A stretch of 64,000 nt of DNA from Rufibacter sp. DG15C (GCF_001577755.1 NZ_CP010776.1:310001-374000); one strand, 5' to 3'. Shown: positions 50,595 through 59,311, counted from the stretch's first letter. Notes: generated by a model from the letters alone, not told the origin. A program made the numbers and translations.

Positions 50595-50656
50595 TTTTAT
50601 CCAAATTTATTTTCTAAGCTCAAATTCTGGCAGGAACGCTAGACTTGCCCAATAGG

Positions 50657-50694
50657 CGTTTTTGGCATATTTTCTGGAAAACAAGCCAAAAACG
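50657..50694. repeat. GGCC palindrome, copy 19
   Basis: Core with minor change (TGGCATATTTTC on the left, GAAAACAAGCCAA on the right). It lies between divergent genes, one of three copies in such a location. Confidence 0.8.
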
Positions 50695-50885
50695 GTTGGC
50701 GGGTGTACAGTACTTCCTTTGAGATTCTGGGTGGTTCACATGTATGCTGCATATAAAATCTGCCGTCTATTGCAATGACCAGCATCACCTCACCCGTCAT
50801 CTCTGCTCATCTAATTCTGACGATACACATGGGTACCTTGCAGGCAGCATTTCAGCTATTTGAACCACTTATTGCCTACTTTATC

Positions 50886-52700
50886 ATGATTGCCACTTCT
50901 TCGCCGCACTCCTTCCATATCCCGGTCATGGGATTGGCCTTCTCCATTGACTCTCCTTTAAAAGTGGCCCGCTATGGCATCTCGTCGGTGCTGTCGTTGG
51001 CAGATGATAAACTCCTGGAGGACATGCGGCAATACTATGCGGCGCTCTACCAGAAGCCGTACGCGCCCATCTCTGAGAAGCAGGAAGACTACCGCGCCCA
51101 ACGGGTGACCGCTTATCTGAATCTAGTGGATGCACTGGTGCAGGATCAGTTGGAAAAAGTGAAGCAAGAAGAGTTTGCGCCCGGCACGCAGCTGACCAAG
51201 TATTTTGAGCTGCTGCCAGATGCCTCTGCCTTGCGCGTGTTATACCAACAGATGCTCCAGACCACAGATGAGCCGTACCGTCAGTTCTTGCAAGACCAAC
51301 TGCGCGAGGCGCTGGTGCCCGGCAGCATTGACGTGAACATCATGACCAAGGTGGACAAGACCAATTATGCGCCAGACGGAACGGCCCTGCCATCTGAATA
51401 TTCAGATGCGCTAGCGGCTTTGCGCGGGTATGCCCAGAGTACGGTGCGCTCTTCTATTGTTTTCTCGGCGGGCATGAACCCCAGGCTGTTCAGTTACCTG
51501 GAGCAGTTCCCATGTTTTTTACCAGACGCCGAGGGGCAGTTTGAAAAGCAGGTAATTATCAAGGTGAGCGATTACCGGTCGGCGGCGGTGCAGGGTAAGA
51601 TATTGGCCAAGAAAGGTGTTTGGGTGTCTGAGTTCAGGATTGAGTCTGGCTTGAATTGCGGGGGCCACGCCTTCGCGACGGATGGATTACTGCTGGGACC
51701 AATTCTGGAGGAGTTCAAAACCAATAGAAGCTCCTTGCAGGCCGAGCTCTGGACCATGTGCCAACAAGCGCTTGGCAACAAAGGGATTGCATTCACAAGT
51801 GCCGCGCCACAGCAAAGAATCACGGTGCAGGGCGGCATCGGGACGGCGGCAGAGCATAGCTTCCTGTTAGAACATTACGGCCTGAACGCGACGGGCTGGG
51901 GAACGCCTTTCCTGCTGGTCCCCGAAGCTAGCACCGTAGATGCCACCACCTTGACGCAACTGGCCCAAGCCCGCGCCGAGGATTTGTACCTAAGCCCCAT
52001 CTCACCGCTGGGCGTACCCTTCAATGCTTTGCGTGGCACCACCAGCGAGCAACTCACCCATGCCCGTATTGACAAAGACAAACCAGGCAGTCCCTGCATC
52101 AAGAAACACCTGGTCTCCAACACTGAATTCGGCGAGGAGCCACTGTGCACGGCCTCTAGAAAATACCAGCGTCGCAAACTAGAACAACTGGCCCAACAAG
52201 AACTCACTCCTGCCAAGTTTGAGCTTGAGAAGGGTAAAGTCTTGGCCAAAGAATGTCTATGCGAAGGCCTGGCCAACACGGCTTCTCTGCTCTATAACCT
52301 GGGTAAGAAGGCCATCAACAAACCTGTGGCCATTTGCCCGGGTCCTAATCTGGCTTTCTTCTCGGGCATCTTCAAACTACAGGAAATGGTGGACCATATC
52401 TACGGCAGGTTTAACGCACTTAACCAAGCGTACCGGCCGCACATGTTCATCAATGAACTCAAACTGTACATTGACTTCTGGAAAAATAAAAAGGCCGAGC
52501 AACTGGAATCCTTAACCGACAAGCAGGAAAAGTACCTGCAGACCTTCTGGCAGAACCTGCAGCAAGGCATTCATTACTACAAGCAACTGCTGCCTAGCCT
52601 GTTCACTTCTGAGGAACTGGAGCGCCGCGTGGTGATGCTGGAAGAGCTCCTAGAAGCCGAAGACCAATTACTACAGGCCGCCTTGGTGCGCGTACATTAG
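50886..52700 (+). CDS. Conserved protein of unknown function, FMN-type TIM-barrel-like, with Cys motifs
   Basis: 604 residues from ATG 50886 (or 641 from ATG 50775, whose extra part is oddly hydrophobic and unlike the rest). The layout recalls nitronate monooxygenase or IMP dehydrogenase-type barrels: HIPVMGLAFSIDSPLKVAR at the start, SGLNCGGHAFATDG in the middle, and VQGGIGTAAEHSFLLEHYGL followed by GWGTPFLL, like a GGI phosphate-binding loop. Further cysteines occur at GSPCIKKHLVSN, EEPLCTASRK, KECLCEGLANT and VAICPGPN. No known family recognised with confidence. The stop codon is followed directly by the ATG of queD, so the two are co-translated and may act together. Confidence 0.72.
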   Translation: MIATSSPHSFHIPVMGLAFSIDSPLKVARYGISSVLSLADDKLLEDMRQYYAALYQKPYAPISEKQEDYRAQRVTAYLNLVDALVQDQLEKVKQEEFAPGTQLTKYFELLPDASALRVLYQQMLQTTDEPYRQFLQDQLREALVPGSIDVNIMTKVDKTNYAPDGTALPSEYSDALAALRGYAQSTVRSSIVFSAGMNPRLFSYLEQFPCFLPDAEGQFEKQVIIKVSDYRSAAVQGKILAKKGVWVSEFRIESGLNCGGHAFATDGLLLGPILEEFKTNRSSLQAELWTMCQQALGNKGIAFTSAAPQQRITVQGGIGTAAEHSFLLEHYGLNATGWGTPFLLVPEASTVDATTLTQLAQARAEDLYLSPISPLGVPFNALRGTTSEQLTHARIDKDKPGSPCIKKHLVSNTEFGEEPLCTASRKYQRRKLEQLAQQELTPAKFELEKGKVLAKECLCEGLANTASLLYNLGKKAINKPVAICPGPNLAFFSGIFKLQEMVDHIYGRFNALNQAYRPHMFINELKLYIDFWKNKKAEQLESLTDKQEKYLQTFWQNLQQGIHYYKQLLPSLFTSEELERRVVMLEELLEAEDQLLQAALVRVH

Positions 52701-53156
52701 ATGAGCAGCATCCTCATTAGACTAACCCGCCGCTTTACTTTTGAAGCTGCCCATGCTTTAGATCATTATGACGGCGCTTGCCGGCATATTCACGGCCACT
52801 CCTATAAATTAGAAGTGACTGTTTTGGGAAAGCCCTTGCAAGACGAGGAGCATCCAAAAGACGGCATGGTCCTGGACTTCGGGGAGTTAAAGAAATTGGT
52901 CTCTAGCTATGTGCTGCAAGACTTTGACCATGCCTTGATATTACAAAAAGACAGTGACCTCGCGCTAATTGAGCTGCTACAGGTGCAAGGCCACAAACTG
53001 CTGCTCACCGCATGGCAACCCACCTGTGAGAACATGCTGCTGCACATAAAAGACCAGCTTCAGCCGCAGTTGCCTGAGCATGTTACTTTGCATAGCCTTA
53101 AACTTTGGGAGACGGAGAATGCCTACGGCGAATGGCACGCGGCAGACAATGCATAG
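52701..53156 (+). CDS. queD: 6-carboxytetrahydropterin synthase, QueD type
   Basis: 151 residues. Contains FEAAHAL (His18) and CRHIHGHS, the CxxxHGH motif (Cys27, His31, His33) that separates QueD from true 6-pyruvoyltetrahydropterin synthase, and the late ETENAYGEW glutamate. Zinc is held by the three histidines. It converts dihydroneopterin triphosphate to 6-carboxytetrahydropterin in deazaguanine synthesis. It starts with the base after the preceding stop codon. Use in another pterin pathway is possible, since no queC or queE gene is seen near it. Confidence 0.88.
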   Translation: MSSILIRLTRRFTFEAAHALDHYDGACRHIHGHSYKLEVTVLGKPLQDEEHPKDGMVLDFGELKKLVSSYVLQDFDHALILQKDSDLALIELLQVQGHKLLLTAWQPTCENMLLHIKDQLQPQLPEHVTLHSLKLWETENAYGEWHAADNA

Positions 53157-53171
53157 CTTAATATGCGCTAT

Positions 53172-53211
53172 CCGTTTTTAGGCTGTTTTCCAGAAAACAG
53201 CCTAAAAACGG
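53172..53211. repeat. GGCC palindrome, copy 20 (compensated variant)
   Basis: 19-bp perfect stem with the core changed to TAGGCTG on the left and CAGCCTA on the right, so both arms vary in step. Tail-to-tail gap between queD and a response regulator. Confidence 0.93.
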
Positions 53212-53248
53212 CCTGCGCTTGGTGTATGAACAGCGTTTGAGGTTCTAC

Positions 53249-53650
53249 TTACTTCCTGTAGCCCTCGGCGTGTTCCGCCATAATCACTTGGATGTCTTCT
53301 GGCCCAATAGGCTTGTGTAACAGGTCTGCCACCAGGGGGTAGTCCTTGATGCGCTTGGTGTCTGTGAAATCCAGGGAAGAGGTGAGAATATAGATCCGGC
53401 AGGTGTTCAGGAGCTGGTTCTCATACGGCTTGATGGTATCCAGGAACTCCCAACCGTTCATGCCGGGCATGTTCAAATCCAGAAAAATGACTTGGGGGCT
53501 TTCCTTTATACCAGTTGCACCTACCAGTTTATCCAGAGCGTCTTCAGCGGAATGGAAGGTTTGGATGTCCTCAGAAAAATTTTCCAGGCGCAGGGTTTGG
53601 GCAGTAATGAAAATACTGATGTGGTCATCGTCAATTAAGTACGTCTTCAT
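53249..53650 (-). CDS. Single-domain response regulator, pair 1
   Basis: 133 residues, receiver domain only. Acidic pair IDDD near residue 7, phospho-acceptor Asp58 in FLDLNMPGMNGWEF, Thr in ILTSS and Lys in HKP. No output domain, so it works through protein contact. It lies six bases after the PAS histidine kinase and is clearly related to the regulator at 58565-58948. Confidence 0.93.
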   Translation of the reverse strand: MKTYLIDDDHISIFITAQTLRLENFSEDIQTFHSAEDALDKLVGATGIKESPQVIFLDLNMPGMNGWEFLDTIKPYENQLLNTCRIYILTSSLDFTDTKRIKDYPLVADLLHKPIGPEDIQVIMAEHAEGYRK

Positions 53651-53656
53651 GCCCCG

Positions 53657-54826
53657 TTAATCAAGATGTAACGTGAAGGTGGTACCCACATTTAACTCAC
53701 TGTCAATATCAATGGTGCCGCCCAAAGACTCTACGTGCGTTTTCACCAGGAAAAGACCTATGCCCCGGCCCTCAATGTTTCTATGAAAGCGCTTGTACAG
53801 GGTAAAGACGTCCTCCCGCACTTTGTTCAGGTCCATGCCAGAACCGTTGTCTGAAAAATTAAACAAAGTACCGCCCGCAGGCGTGGCACTGCACTGAATA
53901 GAAACCTGCAAAGCGCGCTCCTTTGACCGGTACTTGATGGCGTTTGACAATAAATTATAGACAATGCTGTAGAGGTAGGCCTTTTTGGCGGGCAGCGTAT
54001 AGTCTTTGGGTATCTGCACCTCTATGGTGCCGCCGCAGTTTTGCAGCGACTCCTGTAAACTGGAGATAACCTGTTGGCATACATCGCCTAGCCGCACCGG
54101 TTCTTTTTCAACGGTGTCTTGGTTGTCCCTTATAGAGAGAATGAGGTTGACGTCTTTGATGATGGTGTCCAACTGAAACACAGAAGCTCGTACCTGGCTT
54201 AATAGAGGGTCAAAACCGGCATCTTCCTTCTTTAACCGGGTCAGCAGGTTAGAAAGCCCCAAGGCGTTGGCCACCGGCGCCCGCAGGTTGTGCGAGACAA
54301 TGTAGGTAAACTGCTGCAAATCACGGGTCTGCCGGTAAAGGTCTTCGGTGAGTTTGACCAAAGCCAACTCCTCTTTCTTTTTGGAGGTGATGTCCCGCAC
54401 AGAGACTACGTACTGCTCTACCAGTCCTTCAGAGTCTAGTACAGGAGAAACTTCCAAGGCCCACCAAGCGGTCTGTTGGCTATTTACTGCCACCGGTATG
54501 TCTACCGCAACTGGTTTTGCTAAGTGTATCTGGTCCTTAAGGCTTTGCGCCTCTTCCTGGTCTACGCCTGCACGCACCAACAATCCAAAGAAGCCTTGTC
54601 CGATTGCCCGAGGAAGGTCAAGTTGGGTTAGTTGCAAGAATCCTTCATTGGCCCATTGCACACGCAACTCTGTGCTTAATAGCGCCAGGCCCTGTCCTAG
54701 GTGCGCTGCTACCAGAGCGGCTGGCCCTAAAGAGACTGCCATTTTTGGCACCAGGGCTTCTGGAGGTATGATTTGAAAGGAAGAATCATGAGAAATTGAG
54801 ATTGGGGGATTTTTCTGCAATGTCAT
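53657..54826 (-). CDS. PAS domain sensor histidine kinase, pair 1
   Basis: 389 residues, no membrane helices, so probably a cytosolic sensor. One PAS domain (about 40-145) precedes the phospho-acceptor His179 in IVSHNLRAPVANALGLSNLL, an unusual SHNLRAP box, and an ATP-binding domain with NLLSNAIKYRS, DNGSGMD and GRGIGLFLVKTHVES. Its kinase half is closely similar to that of the protein at 56348-58558. The response regulator follows directly. The signal is unknown. Confidence 0.93.
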   Translation of the reverse strand: MTLQKNPPISISHDSSFQIIPPEALVPKMAVSLGPAALVAAHLGQGLALLSTELRVQWANEGFLQLTQLDLPRAIGQGFFGLLVRAGVDQEEAQSLKDQIHLAKPVAVDIPVAVNSQQTAWWALEVSPVLDSEGLVEQYVVSVRDITSKKKEELALVKLTEDLYRQTRDLQQFTYIVSHNLRAPVANALGLSNLLTRLKKEDAGFDPLLSQVRASVFQLDTIIKDVNLILSIRDNQDTVEKEPVRLGDVCQQVISSLQESLQNCGGTIEVQIPKDYTLPAKKAYLYSIVYNLLSNAIKYRSKERALQVSIQCSATPAGGTLFNFSDNGSGMDLNKVREDVFTLYKRFHRNIEGRGIGLFLVKTHVESLGGTIDIDSELNVGTTFTLHLD

Positions 54827-55800
54827 AAAGGTGTTTTACCTGCTTACTTCTTGCCATGGTATCTGATTTGCCAATAGCCACAGATAAGATATTACCCTAT
54901 GTTGTAGCCCTAAAAACAAATCACATTCTGCTCTGCGCAAACTAAGCGCAGCAGGTAACCAAGGGAAGGTCAAGAATGAAAAGCCCTAGCTTAGAAGTTA
55001 AATGAAACCACAGAAAATTGGTCTGCCTGGACTAGACATTTCTCCGTCATTCTCACTACTTCAACGCATGGTAGGCTTACCATGTAAGCATGTCGTTAAT
55101 GTATAACCAAAGCTATTTATGAAAATTTAATTTTTATAACAACCCGCCTCGGGCATTTCAGATATAATTACAAAATTTAACTATTAAAATCCACCAAACT
55201 AGCCATTAAAGGCTCATTCTTAATTAACTTAAGTCATATGAACACAATCCTATACTTGTACTTTCCCAATTATTTATTTTCAGAAGGGAGTTTAAATCAT
55301 AAGTGGCTCAGCAAGACAGAGCTATTTTAAATCTATTTAATTGATAACTGCAAAATCCTAAATTACTGTTTACCTAAGCAGACAAATAACTAAACAGAGA
55401 ACAAATCCATTAAAAGGTACTTTTCCATTTTTAGGCTACTTTCCATAAAACAGACCAAAAACAATTACCTCCTGATTATTCCTCAGACAAAATATAACTT
55501 AAAATTAACACCCACCTCTCAATCATTCAATTACCCGCCTTAAACCCTTCTATACTATATTTACAGCAGACGTTTTAATTCTCTGTATTTAAAAGAATTG
55601 CATTTAAGGACTTTATATGTTTAGAGTTTACATAAATAGCAGTTCCGGTTTTCAAATATGAACTTATATAGGTAGTTTTACCTTTCCCCTCAATAGTTAA
55701 TCAGGTAATAAGTGGTTTACGCCCTTCTCTCATAAAGCCAGTATGCAATTTCCTGGCTATTGAGGAGCATGAAAGCCACTTTTGAAGTTGGAAAATACCC
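54827..55800. other. Long AT-rich intergenic region between the two kinase loci
   Basis: 974 bases without a convincing gene. It holds a bulged hairpin at 54928-54954 (CTGCT ... GCGCAGCAG), a 7-bp hairpin at 55067-55084 (CATGGTA ... TACCATG) and a decayed GGCC palindrome (copy 21). I saw no tRNA or known riboswitch. Base composition is visibly more AT-rich than the flanks. Confidence 0.6.
55426..55463. repeat. GGCC palindrome, copy 21 (decayed)
   Basis: Left arm TTTTTAGGCTACTTTCC and right arm AAAACAGACCAAAAAC, several mismatches. It is far from any stop codon. Confidence 0.6.
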
Positions 55801-56100
55801 GTGGACGCAGAATATTTACTTGAGGCCTTGTACCAGTTGTTTTCTGAGTTTTGTGAGGCGTATGATGCCACGCATTATCCGGTCACCGACTTGGAGCTGT
55901 ATGTAGAGGAGTCTGCCACGCTACTGGAGAACTGGCTTGTGCTCAAACCCCAAGACACCAAACTCACCCGCCGTACCTGGGCCATCCTTAAACTGGCCTT
56001 ACAACAGGCCAAAAAACTAACTCCTGAGGAAGCCAAAGAGCATTTGTCCAGAGAGGCGAGCGTCACCTTAGAGCTTTTCCTACAACTAAGAAGCACTTGA
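55801..56100 (+). CDS. Orphan small protein between the kinase loci
   Basis: 99 residues, all-helical and acidic, beginning at GTG 55801 as no ATG occurs in frame. No recognised family. VEESATLLENWL and RRTWAILKLALQQAKKL are amphipathic helices. It lies 250 bases upstream of the larger kinase and could be a partner of it, or unrelated. The frame is intact and codon use looks normal, but the support is modest. Confidence 0.6.
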   Translation: MDAEYLLEALYQLFSEFCEAYDATHYPVTDLELYVEESATLLENWLVLKPQDTKLTRRTWAILKLALQQAKKLTPEEAKEHLSREASVTLELFLQLRST

Positions 56101-56347
56101 CCTAAATCTTGGCTATAAACTCATCGTCATCTAAGCATCTTGTTTTTAACAGTTTACAGCGTCAATCACGTATGACAAATTTGTGGCCGTTCTGGAAGTA
56201 ACCAACAGAAGGAATAAATCTTTTCCTGGGCGGGCATAATCTTTCTTGTAGTACCAATTATCTAATAGCTATTCTTTAAATTGGAAATATAATACCCTTT
56301 TATCCTATATTAAATCTAAAATTAAACCCTTGTCTACGTAAACACAG

Positions 56348-58558
56348 ATGAAGATACTTCCCCCAAGTGTTCATTTAGAAAAACTAAGCAGGCATTCCAG
56401 AGACATTCTCTGCACGCTAGACCAGGCGGGCAACATTTACTTTATCAATGAGGCCGTTACGTTCATTTTAGGGTATAGCCCCGAAGAAGTGGTAGGAAAA
56501 TCTAACCGCCATTTTGTGCACCCAGAAGACGTAAAAAGCACAGCCAAAACCATACAGCGCTTTATTGAGGCAGAGCATCCAGAGGCAGTTGAAAATCCTA
56601 TCATTGAAAACCGGTGCGTTCATAAAAATGGACAGGTGATTCCTATGGAATGGACCGCCACCTGGTCACCAGAAGAGAATTTCCTTTTTTGCGTGGGCAG
56701 GGACGTCACCAAGCAAAACCAGGTAAGGCAGGTCTTCCATGAAAAAGTAGAAGTACACCGGGCCCTTGCCCAACAAGGCGCCGACATGCTGGCTTTGTTG
56801 GATAAAGACGCATATTTCACGTACAGTGGCGGGTCTACGGCCAAAGTGTTAGGCTATGCACCCCAAGATCTGGTAGGCAAAAGCGTTTTTGAGATTCTCC
56901 ATGAAGAGGACGCCCAAAGAGCCCAAGAGGTGCTGGAGCAGTTGGCTACTAGCCAAGAGACCATCAAGGTGTCTGACTTGCGCATTAAAACCAGCCAAGG
57001 CGACTATAAATGGCTGGAGACCACTGCCAGCAATCAGTTAGACAATCCGCATGTAAATGGACTGGTCCTTACCTCCAGAGACGTAACGGAGCGGGTGCTG
57101 ACCGGCTTAAAACTACAAGAGCGCGAGCAGCACTTTAGGTCCTTGTTTGAGAACAGCCCAGAACTGATCATCTTTGAAAACCCAGAGGGGGTAATCACAG
57201 ACGCCAACCCTTCGTTCTTGACCTATTTCTCTTTAGAAAGAAGCTCCATCATTGGATATAAACTGGCAAACTTTTTACCGCCCGTGGCTGCGGCCAGCTG
57301 TCAAGCTAAATTTATAGAAGCTCTGTTAGGCAAAACTGTGGCGTTTACGCTAGAGGTAGAGATTGAATCCTTTAGCCCGCGGGTATTTGACGTGACCAAG
57401 ATTCCGGTTGTCAACCAGCAGGTTACTACGGGGGTATACTCCATTCTAAAAGACATCACAGAGCGTGTGCAAGCCAACCATGAACTGGAGCAGTTGTCAT
57501 TAGTTGCCAGCAAGACCAGTAATGGCATTGTCATCATGAACGCACAAGGGCAGATAGAATGGGTCAACAAGGGATTCACCTCCATCAATGGCTACACCTT
57601 GCAAGAAGTGAAGGGGAAACGCCCCAATGACTTTTTACATGGCCCCAACACAGACCCAGAAATGCAAAAGCAGATTACGGCGGGCTACCGGTCTGGTCAG
57701 CCATTCACAGAAGAGGTTTTAAACTACAAGAAAAATGGCGAGGAGTTCTGGGTAAAGATTGATGTCACTCCGGTTAAAAACGAAGAGGGACAAGTCACCA
57801 GTTACATTGCCATCCAGACGGATATTTCTTACCGCAAAGAGGCGGAGAAAGAACAGCTCCTGCTTACCCGTGAGCTCTATGAACAAAACCGAGATTTGCA
57901 GCAGTTCACCTACATTGTCTCGCATAACCTGCGGGCACCCGTGGCCAATGCCTTGGGCCTTTCCAACCTGCTACCGGTAGTAGATAAAGACTCAACCGTC
58001 TACGCTACCTCATTGGCCAACCTGAAGGCCAGCGTTTTGCAGATTGACAGTGTGCTCAGGGACCTTAACCTGATTCTGTCTATAAGAGACCACAGAAATA
58101 CCATTGAAAGGCATAAAGTGAACCTGGCTCAAAAATGCCACCAAACCGTAGAGAGCCTGAAGGAGTCCTTGCAAGCCAGCCATGCCACTTGCTCTTTACA
58201 GGTGCCCGAGGATATTAGTGTGCGCGGCAATGAGGCCTACCTGTATAGCATCTTTTACAACTTGTTGGCCAACTCCATTAAATACCGCTCACCAGACCGG
58301 CCCTTGCACATAGAAGTAAAGGCAGAACAAAATACGGATGGGGGCATCACCGTTTCATTTTCAGACAACGGACTGGGGTTTGACCTACAAAAAGCCGGCA
58401 ACAACGTATTTAAGCTCTACAAAAGATTCCATAAAAACGCTGACGGCAAGGGGATTGGCCTCTTTCTGGTGAAAACGCACGTAGAATCCATGGGGGGCCA
58501 GGTAGAGGTTTACAGCGAAGTAAACAAAGGCACCACCTTTCTCATTTACTTAAAGTAA
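56348..58558 (+). CDS. Multi-PAS sensor histidine kinase, pair 2
   Basis: 736 residues, no membrane helices. Four PAS domains in series (starting near residues 10, 135, 265 and 385; the last has a PAC motif EEFWVKIDVTPVKNEEGQVTSYIAIQTD), then phospho-acceptor His526 in YIVSHNLRAPVANALGLSNL and an ATP-binding domain with NLLANSIKYRS, DNGLGFD and GKGIGLFLVKTHVESMGG. The catalytic part is a near copy of the kinase at 53657-54826; the sensory part is much longer. Response regulator six bases downstream. Confidence 0.94.
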   Translation: MKILPPSVHLEKLSRHSRDILCTLDQAGNIYFINEAVTFILGYSPEEVVGKSNRHFVHPEDVKSTAKTIQRFIEAEHPEAVENPIIENRCVHKNGQVIPMEWTATWSPEENFLFCVGRDVTKQNQVRQVFHEKVEVHRALAQQGADMLALLDKDAYFTYSGGSTAKVLGYAPQDLVGKSVFEILHEEDAQRAQEVLEQLATSQETIKVSDLRIKTSQGDYKWLETTASNQLDNPHVNGLVLTSRDVTERVLTGLKLQEREQHFRSLFENSPELIIFENPEGVITDANPSFLTYFSLERSSIIGYKLANFLPPVAAASCQAKFIEALLGKTVAFTLEVEIESFSPRVFDVTKIPVVNQQVTTGVYSILKDITERVQANHELEQLSLVASKTSNGIVIMNAQGQIEWVNKGFTSINGYTLQEVKGKRPNDFLHGPNTDPEMQKQITAGYRSGQPFTEEVLNYKKNGEEFWVKIDVTPVKNEEGQVTSYIAIQTDISYRKEAEKEQLLLTRELYEQNRDLQQFTYIVSHNLRAPVANALGLSNLLPVVDKDSTVYATSLANLKASVLQIDSVLRDLNLILSIRDHRNTIERHKVNLAQKCHQTVESLKESLQASHATCSLQVPEDISVRGNEAYLYSIFYNLLANSIKYRSPDRPLHIEVKAEQNTDGGITVSFSDNGLGFDLQKAGNNVFKLYKRFHKNADGKGIGLFLVKTHVESMGGQVEVYSEVNKGTTFLIYLK

Positions 58559-58564
58559 CCTGGT

Positions 58565-58948
58565 ATGAAGTTTTGCATCGTGGATGATGATCCTATCAGT
58601 ATTTTTCTGACCCAGCACTTGATTGCAGCAGAAGGCATCACTGACATTGAAACGTTTCAATATGCCGAGGAAGCGGTGCAATCACTGCTCAACCGGCCCG
58701 TGAGCGAGGCCCCAGACGTGCTTCTCCTGGATTTAAACATGCCTGTCATGAGCGGCTGGGAAGTCATAGAAGCACTGGAACCGGTTGGCGAAGAATATCA
58801 CAAACGTTGCAAAATCTATATCTTAACCTCCTCCCTGGATGTGTCTGACTCTGCCAAAGCCGAAGACCACCCGCTAGTCAGTGGGTTTATTTACAAACCC
58901 ATCACCGAGGAAGACATTAAAGTGCTCATTGCCGAGAAGGTAGGATAA
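58565..58948 (+). CDS. Single-domain response regulator, pair 2
   Basis: 127 residues, receiver only. IVDDDPISIF, Asp56 in LLLDLNMPVMSGWEV, ILTSSLD and IYKP are the active-site landmarks. It shares the LTSSLD, DHPLV/DYPLV and closing IAE with the regulator at 53249-53650. A strong hairpin follows the gene. Confidence 0.93.
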   Translation: MKFCIVDDDPISIFLTQHLIAAEGITDIETFQYAEEAVQSLLNRPVSEAPDVLLLDLNMPVMSGWEVIEALEPVGEEYHKRCKIYILTSSLDVSDSAKAEDHPLVSGFIYKPITEEDIKVLIAEKVG

Positions 58949-58983
58949 GGATTCTCACTGCTTCAACAACTACAGTATAGTCA

Positions 58984-59027
58984 CATCAAGCAGAAGAGGC
59001 GCCCCAGAGCGCCTCTTCTGCTTGATG
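58984..59027. other. Strong perfect hairpin without U-tract
   Basis: 19-bp stem CATCAAGCAGAAGAGGCGC with a six-base loop, between the response regulator and the tRNA gene. Neither side has a T-run, so it is not a standard intrinsic terminator; it may protect an RNA 3' end or mark a site for a protein. Confidence 0.75.
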
Positions 59028-59113
59028 GACACCTTTGTATAGGTCACAGGAAGATACTCTTGCTAATAGGCAACTGGTATTCTCAGCCTGGTTCTGAAAA
59101 GTATTAAAAACAA

Positions 59114-59143
59114 GAAAGCCCCGTTGTTTCCAACGAGGCTTTT
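59114..59143 (-). terminator. Terminator hairpin of the tRNA-Ser gene
   Basis: Stem AAAGCCCCGTTG and CAACGAGGCTTT with one mismatch and a TTTC loop, ending in T on the minus strand a few bases beyond the tRNA 3' end. Confidence 0.7.
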
Positions 59144-59147
59144 GTTG

Positions 59148-59232
59148 CAGAGAGAGAGGGATTCGAACCCCCGGACCCGCAAAGGTCAACGGTTTTCAAG
59201 ACCGCCGCATTCGACCACTCTGCCATCTCTCT
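59148..59232 (-). tRNA. tRNA-Ser (anticodon UGA)
   Basis: 85 nt with a 7-bp acceptor stem AGAGAGA/TCTCTCT, a D-arm beginning GCAGAGTGGTCGAATGC, anticodon loop CTTGAAA (anticodon TGA, reads UCA), a long variable arm as in type II serine tRNAs, and the T-loop TTCGAAT. CCA is not encoded. Confidence 0.96.
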
Positions 59233-59241
59233 AAAGTGTTA

Positions 59242-59272
59242 CAAAAGTAAGGGTTGCACAGGTATGAGTCAA
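59242..59272 (-). promoter_or_regulatory. Promoter of tRNA-Ser
   Basis: On the minus strand TTG, 20 bases, then TACTTTTG, an exact Bacteroidota-type pair. Nine bases separate it from the mature tRNA 5' end, as expected for a short leader. Confidence 0.75.
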
Positions 59273-59311
59273 GCCCCGGCCTAAAAAAAACTCACTTTTT
59301 TAAGCAGCATC

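Noticed and set aside
56003-56018. Half of the GGCC core (ACAGGCCAAAAAAC) inside the small gene at 55801-56100
   Set aside because: No matching left arm and it fits the coding frame (LQQAKKL); a chance match of this length is plausible.
55049-58967. Near-identical 17-mer ATTCTCACTnCTTCAAC at 55049 and 58951, flanking the kinase loci
   Set aside because: A one-mismatch 17-base match is expected several times by chance in a window this size, and the positions relative to the genes do not correspond.
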